From Oscillospiraceae bacterium (GTDB taxonomy: Bacteria > Bacillota_A > Clostridia > Oscillospirales > Ruminococcaceae), in contig JAGAJA010000114.1 of the NCBI GenBank assembly GCA_017829075.1, positions 1 through 49,513 of the forward strand: a stretch of 49,513 bases of DNA, given 5' to 3'. Below are positions 46,328 through 49,513 of the stretch, piece by piece (within the stretch, counting starts at the first letter, position 1; each line of letters starts with the position of its first letter). A program made the position numbers and the translations under genes. The notes under the pieces were generated by a model. It was given only the letters and a program-made list of their open reading frames with translations, was not told where the DNA came from and ran no database searches.

Positions 46328-47383
46328 TCAGATGCCGCTGAGCAGCTTCTTTTCCATTTCGTTTCTGTCTGTCGAGTATTCAAGCGCGGTTTCGTAGGAA
46401 ATCTGACCGGTCTTGTACAGCTTTGCAAGGCTGTCGTTGAGGGTGCACATTCCTAACTGGCTGCCGGACGCCATTGTGGTTTCCATCATGTTTATCTTGC
46501 TGGAGCGGATAAGGTTCTTTATCGCATCGGTTCCTATCATTACCTCTACTGCGGCAACGCGGCCCTTTCCGTCGGAGCGCGGGATAAGCGACTGCGCAAT
46601 GATTGCCTGGATCATATTAGCAAGCTGTGAGCGCACCTGATCCTGAGAGTGGATAGGGCAGGCGTCGATGATACGGTCGATAGTCTGCGCTGCGCTTGAG
46701 GTGTGCAGTGTGCCGAATACAAGGTGTCCGGTTTCCGCCGCGGTCATTGCAAGGGAGATAGTTTCATAATCTCTCATCTCGCCGATGAGGATAACGTCCG
46801 GATCCTCACGCAGAGCGCTTCTGAGAGCCTCGTGGAAAGAGGGGACATCTCTGCCAAGCTCACGCTGGTGGATCGTTGCCTTTTCCTGCTTGTAGCGGTA
46901 CTCGATAGGATCCTCGATCGTAATTACATGGCAGGCGCGGGTCTTGTTGATGTATTCTACCAGAGCCGCGAGGGTGGTGGACTTTCCGGCGCCGGTCGGG
47001 CCGGTAACAAGTACAAGACCTCTGCGCTTCTTTGCGAAGTCAAGCAGAACCGGCGGCATTTTCAGCTCCTCAAGAGTAGGAATTTCTGCATTCAGCAGAC
47101 GGATACAAGCCGCGAGCTTACCGCTCTGACGGAATACGTTTACACGCTGTCTTGCGCCGTTTTTCAGCTCAAAGCTGAAATCTATATCCTTGCCCTCGGT
47201 GAGCATTTTTTCCTGCTCCGCCGAAAGGATAGAAAGAATGGTTCTGTTTACTACCTGATCTGAAAGCTCTGTGTATTTGCGAAGCTCGCCGTTCACACGA
47301 ACAACGGTGGGCGCGCCGACGGTGAGGTGGATATCGGACGCGTTCATTTCTCTTGCCTGCATGATGAATTCTTCAAATGTCAT
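46328..47383 (-). CDS. pilT: PilT-family twitching motility/retraction ATPase
   Basis: 351 residues. N-terminal PAS-like domain (MNASDIHLTVGAPTVVRVNG), Walker A GPTGAGKS (128-135), Asp box VITIEDPIEYRYKQEKATIH, Walker B DVILIGEMRDYETISLAMTA and His box ETGHLVFGTLHTSSAAQTID. It is a hexameric type IV pilus retraction motor. No other pilus gene lies nearby, so the pilus operon must be elsewhere. AAGGGATAATACC precedes the ATG. Confidence 0.93.
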   Translation of the reverse strand: MTFEEFIMQAREMNASDIHLTVGAPTVVRVNGELRKYTELSDQVVNRTILSILSAEQEKMLTEGKDIDFSFELKNGARQRVNVFRQSGKLAACIRLLNAEIPTLEELKMPPVLLDFAKKRRGLVLVTGPTGAGKSTTLAALVEYINKTRACHVITIEDPIEYRYKQEKATIHQRELGRDVPSFHEALRSALREDPDVILIGEMRDYETISLAMTAAETGHLVFGTLHTSSAAQTIDRIIDACPIHSQDQVRSQLANMIQAIIAQSLIPRSDGKGRVAAVEVMIGTDAIKNLIRSSKINMMETTMASGSQLGMCTLNDSLAKLYKTGQISYETALEYSTDRNEMEKKLLSGI

Positions 47384-47444
47384 GGTATTATCCCTTCCGT
47401 ATTAATTATATGATTTTTGAATAAGTATTCTGGTGCGGTGAAAA

Positions 47445-47990
47445 TTACTTTATCTTGAATTGTATTCCGCTCGCGGAAAAATATACCTCATCGGAGGAAT
47501 TCGCGATACGCTGGTTTATCGCTCCGATTATTTTCATGAGAGCCGTCTGACGCTGGTCGTTCGTTGTGGCTGATAGTCCTGTTTCAAGGGTGATTATCGT
47601 CATGCTTCCGTCGATCTCGGCTATCCGCTCACGCATATTCTCGATATCGGAGATAATGCTTCTTTCAATGGACTTCATCATGTCGTCTGTCATGTCCGCG
47701 ATATTCGGGCACATCTTATCCATTGCGATCGCGGCATAGTCGTTGAGTCTGTCCATGATAACGAATTTGTGGTCGCCGATCTTTTCAGCCGGGTTTTCCG
47801 TAACTTCCGTCACGATGTCCCATTCCACACCGTTCTGATTGTTGCCGTATTCAATGCGGTGCAGGATATCCGGGTCAACCGATTCTCCGGTTCGCAGGTA
47901 AAGCACATAATCGTAATGGGAGTAGTTGGTAACAGCCCATCGGGACTTTCCGCTTGCCGCTCCTCCTGTGATCAATATGGATTTGGACAT
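47445..47990 (-). CDS. CobU-like adenosylcobinamide kinase family protein
   Basis: Start ATG at 47990 (MSKSILITGGAASGKSRWAV). 181 residues. P-loop GGAASGKS (9-16), then YVLYLRTGE and DRLNDYAA and a C-terminal strand IQFKIK. The family kinase motif is clear; the guanylyltransferase His motif (RHxxxR-type region) is not evident, with ERSIISDIENMRERI in its place, so a cobalamin role is uncertain. Transcribed from TTTACA-17-TACAAT (48103-48131). Confidence 0.7.
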   Translation of the reverse strand: MSKSILITGGAASGKSRWAVTNYSHYDYVLYLRTGESVDPDILHRIEYGNNQNGVEWDIVTEVTENPAEKIGDHKFVIMDRLNDYAAIAMDKMCPNIADMTDDMMKSIERSIISDIENMRERIAEIDGSMTIITLETGLSATTNDQRQTALMKIIGAINQRIANSSDEVYFSASGIQFKIK

Positions 47991-48102
47991 TTCGCCACCG
48001 TTCCTTTCTGTTTGCTGTCTGCCGGAAATCACCTGACCGGCAGGCAGAGTATGTTTTTAGATGAATGCTGATGTGTGTTTGCGAAAATAACGCCTTGCGT
48101 AT

Positions 48103-48131
48103 ATTGTACCACAAATTTGTCAACATGTAAA
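48103..48131 (-). promoter_or_regulatory. Promoter of the CobU-like gene
   Basis: Minus strand TTTACA (48126-48131), 17-bp spacer, TACAAT (48103-48108). Confidence 0.7.
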
Positions 48132-48225
48132 GTGGCTTTTGTGAAAAATGTACAAGCAGAAAAAAGATTGTGAATATTTTCCGTTTTCAATATGCTGGAA
48201 TTGTATATTTTCATAAAAACGAAAA

Positions 48226-48264
48226 TAAAAAAAACCGGGCTTGTCAAAATAGGATAAGCCCGGT
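48226..48264 (-). terminator. Terminator after the VanY-type gene
   Basis: ACCGGGCTT (48256-48264) pairs with AAGCCCGGT (48234-48242), loop 13 nt, then a T-run (TTTTTTT) on the minus strand. Confidence 0.88.
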
Positions 48265-48275
48265 AGATAGCTATA

Positions 48276-49286
48276 TCAGGCAACGCCGAGGAATTCCTCC
48301 AGCGTAAGCCCGCTGTCATGCACCAGCTTGGCGGTGCTTTTTCCGAGATATCTGACGTGCCACGGCTCGTAGATATATCCGGTGATATCCTCGCTGCCCT
48401 CTGGGTATCTCAGCACGAAGCCGTATTCCCAGCAGTGCTCCGCGATCCATTTCCCCTGAGCGGTATCGCCGAAGCTCTGGCTGAGGGAGGTTATATCTAT
48501 CGCAAGCCCGGTCTGATGCTCCGAATGTCCCGGCTGTGCGGAGTAGGTGTCCGCCTTTTCCCAGCCGTCGATGTTTGCCCAGTATTCAAAGGTTTTCTTC
48601 TGCTTTTCGTAGGAGCGGAAGCCGGATACTATGGACATATTGTAGCCGGAAGCCTTTTTCATAGCGAGATAAGCGTTATAAGTGTCGCTGTCAAGTTCGC
48701 TGCCGTAATCCTTTGGCAGGCTGAACTCACGGTTTACTATGATCACGCCGCCTACGGTGGTAACTCCGTCCTTTGTGACCGGCTCAGGCGGCTGTATCTT
48801 TGCGGTGACGGTACCCTTGCAGTTTATGTCGGAGAAGTTGTTGAGTACCTTCAGCGTTCCCATACCCTGAATTTTTCCGCTCTCGTTGACCGTGAGCTTT
48901 CCTCCGAGTGAAAGGGTTCCGGATTTCTGGACGTATATTTTGCCGGAATTGGTGAGCTTGGAATTGCTTGAAGTGATAAGCTGACCGTTGATTACAACCG
49001 AACAGCCGGACGTAACGTTCAGTGTGCCGTTCACGGTGAATTTCACTCCGGGATTGATGTACAGTTTACCGCCGCTCTTGATGTTAAGGGTTGCGCCCTT
49101 TGGCAGAACACAGTCCTTTGAAATGGTGTATTTGCCGATGATCTTCTTTGTCCCGGACTGGAACAGCACAGACGGATTTGCCGCCTCCGCGGTTCCGCTG
49201 CTTCGGGGAATTACAAATAATGCCAGTGACAGCGCAAAAATGATCGAAACAAGCGCCGCCAGCACAGAATTAACAGATCTGCTCAT
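48276..49286 (-). CDS. Secreted VanY/LAS-type D,D-carboxypeptidase with beta-solenoid
   Basis: 336 residues. An N-terminal hydrophobic signal/anchor (VLAALVSIIFALSLALFVIP) precedes ~120 residues of short beta repeats (LYINPGVKFTVNGTLNVTSG; SGKIYVQKSGTLSLGGKLTV), a bactofilin-like solenoid. The C-terminal catalytic domain has IVSGFRSYEKQ, SEHQTGLAIDIT (His and Asp zinc ligands) and EPWHVRYLG (Glu, His). It trims peptidoglycan stem peptides outside the cell. AGGAGGGAG precedes the ATG at 49286. Confidence 0.9.
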   Translation of the reverse strand: MSRSVNSVLAALVSIIFALSLALFVIPRSSGTAEAANPSVLFQSGTKKIIGKYTISKDCVLPKGATLNIKSGGKLYINPGVKFTVNGTLNVTSGCSVVINGQLITSSNSKLTNSGKIYVQKSGTLSLGGKLTVNESGKIQGMGTLKVLNNFSDINCKGTVTAKIQPPEPVTKDGVTTVGGVIIVNREFSLPKDYGSELDSDTYNAYLAMKKASGYNMSIVSGFRSYEKQKKTFEYWANIDGWEKADTYSAQPGHSEHQTGLAIDITSLSQSFGDTAQGKWIAEHCWEYGFVLRYPEGSEDITGYIYEPWHVRYLGKSTAKLVHDSGLTLEEFLGVA

Positions 49287-49417
49287 AAAAGCTCCCTCCT
49301 TTTGGTCTTTTCAATTAATAAAACGTTTTCGGAGTATAAAAAGTTGCATTTTTTCAATAATTTTTTTGTTTTTGGCAATACCGCACAAAACTAGTAGACT
49401 AGAAATCGAAAAAGTGG

Positions 49418-49423
49418 TATAAT
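49418..49423 (+). promoter_or_regulatory. -10 box before the edge ORF
   Basis: TATAAT (49418-49423), with TAGACT 17 bp upstream (49395-49400) as a weak -35. It lies only 6 nt before the ATG at 49430, so the message would be nearly leaderless. Confidence 0.5.
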
Positions 49424-49429
49424 AAAGAC

Positions 49430-49513
49430 ATGAATAAACAAATCAGTCTGTCCAATCTGAGCGATGAACTTTCACAGGTAAGGACAAAGAAAAAAGAATT
49501 TCTGGAACAAATA
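49430..49513 (+). CDS. Start of a probable IS5-family-like transposase (partial)
   Basis: Open 28-codon frame running off the right edge, MNKQISLSNLSDELSQVRTK-KKEFLEQI. The pattern of a short N-terminus followed by 'x-T-K-K-K-E-F-L-E-Q-I' resembles the first residues of IS5-type transposases (which usually continue ...IIPW). No inverted repeat was found to confirm an insertion sequence, so this is a tentative call. Confidence 0.45.
   Translation, partial: MNKQISLSNLSDELSQVRTKKKEFLEQI

Overview
The window looks like a chromosome fragment of a gut-type Clostridia bacterium (Ruminococcaceae/Oscillospiraceae-like). The reasons are a moderately high GC content, strong GGAGG ribosome binding sites, an ffs-dnaX-ebfC-recR cluster, a GH43 xylosidase, a flavodiiron protein and VanY- and PilT-type proteins. 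The species assignment is inference.

Positions 1-28.8 kb hold most of a siphovirus prophage whose left end (receptor-binding and probably lysis genes) lies outside the window. Reading leftward from the switch: Cro-like protein, Bro-N antirepressor, small zinc-ribbon and membrane proteins, a PAPS-reductase-family protein, ERF recombinase, SSB, ERCC4 nuclease, DUF927 helicase, an iteron-like candidate origin, ASCH and YopX proteins and an ArpU/sigma-like late regulator. TerS, TerL, an SPP1-type portal, a MuF head protein with a C-terminal nuclease-toxin tip, scaffold, capsid, connectors, tail tube, frameshifted tail chaperones, tape measure and tail-tip proteins follow. On the plus strand are a CI-like repressor with a zinc finger, a degenerate ImmA/IrrE protein and a tyrosine integrase. 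The integrase abuts the 3' end of a tmRNA-like gene, which is the probable attachment site.

The late operon is interrupted by self-contained transcription units. One is a membrane-anchored zinc-ribbon 'moron' with a TTGACA-17-TATCAT promoter and its own terminator. The other lies between the MuF toxin and the scaffold gene: a promoter (TTTACA-17-TATAAT, extended -10), a roughly 100-nt highly structured RNA containing a 5S-rRNA-like segment and a possible 6-bp kissing interaction, a terminator, then a tRNA(CAU) with encoded CCA and another terminator. Several intrinsic terminators inside the late operon imply antitermination.

Positions 28.8-49.5 kb are host chromosome: TetR regulator divergent from a GH43 enzyme; BirA; SRP RNA-dnaX-ebfC-comEC-recR; a candidate small RNA with anti-Shine-Dalgarno segments; a MATE transporter; a flavodiiron protein; an AlkD-like/DUF1232 pair; a lipoprotein; a FliB-like/GNAT pair; a uridine-kinase-like protein; PilT; CobU; a VanY-type peptidase; and the start of a probable transposase at the right edge. 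Two 187-189 bp palindromic elements (39565-39753 and 43571-43757) each sit between two identical copies of a whole terminator hairpin, 33 and 25 bp long and different in sequence at the two sites. This suggests an undescribed MITE-like element that targets and duplicates terminators.
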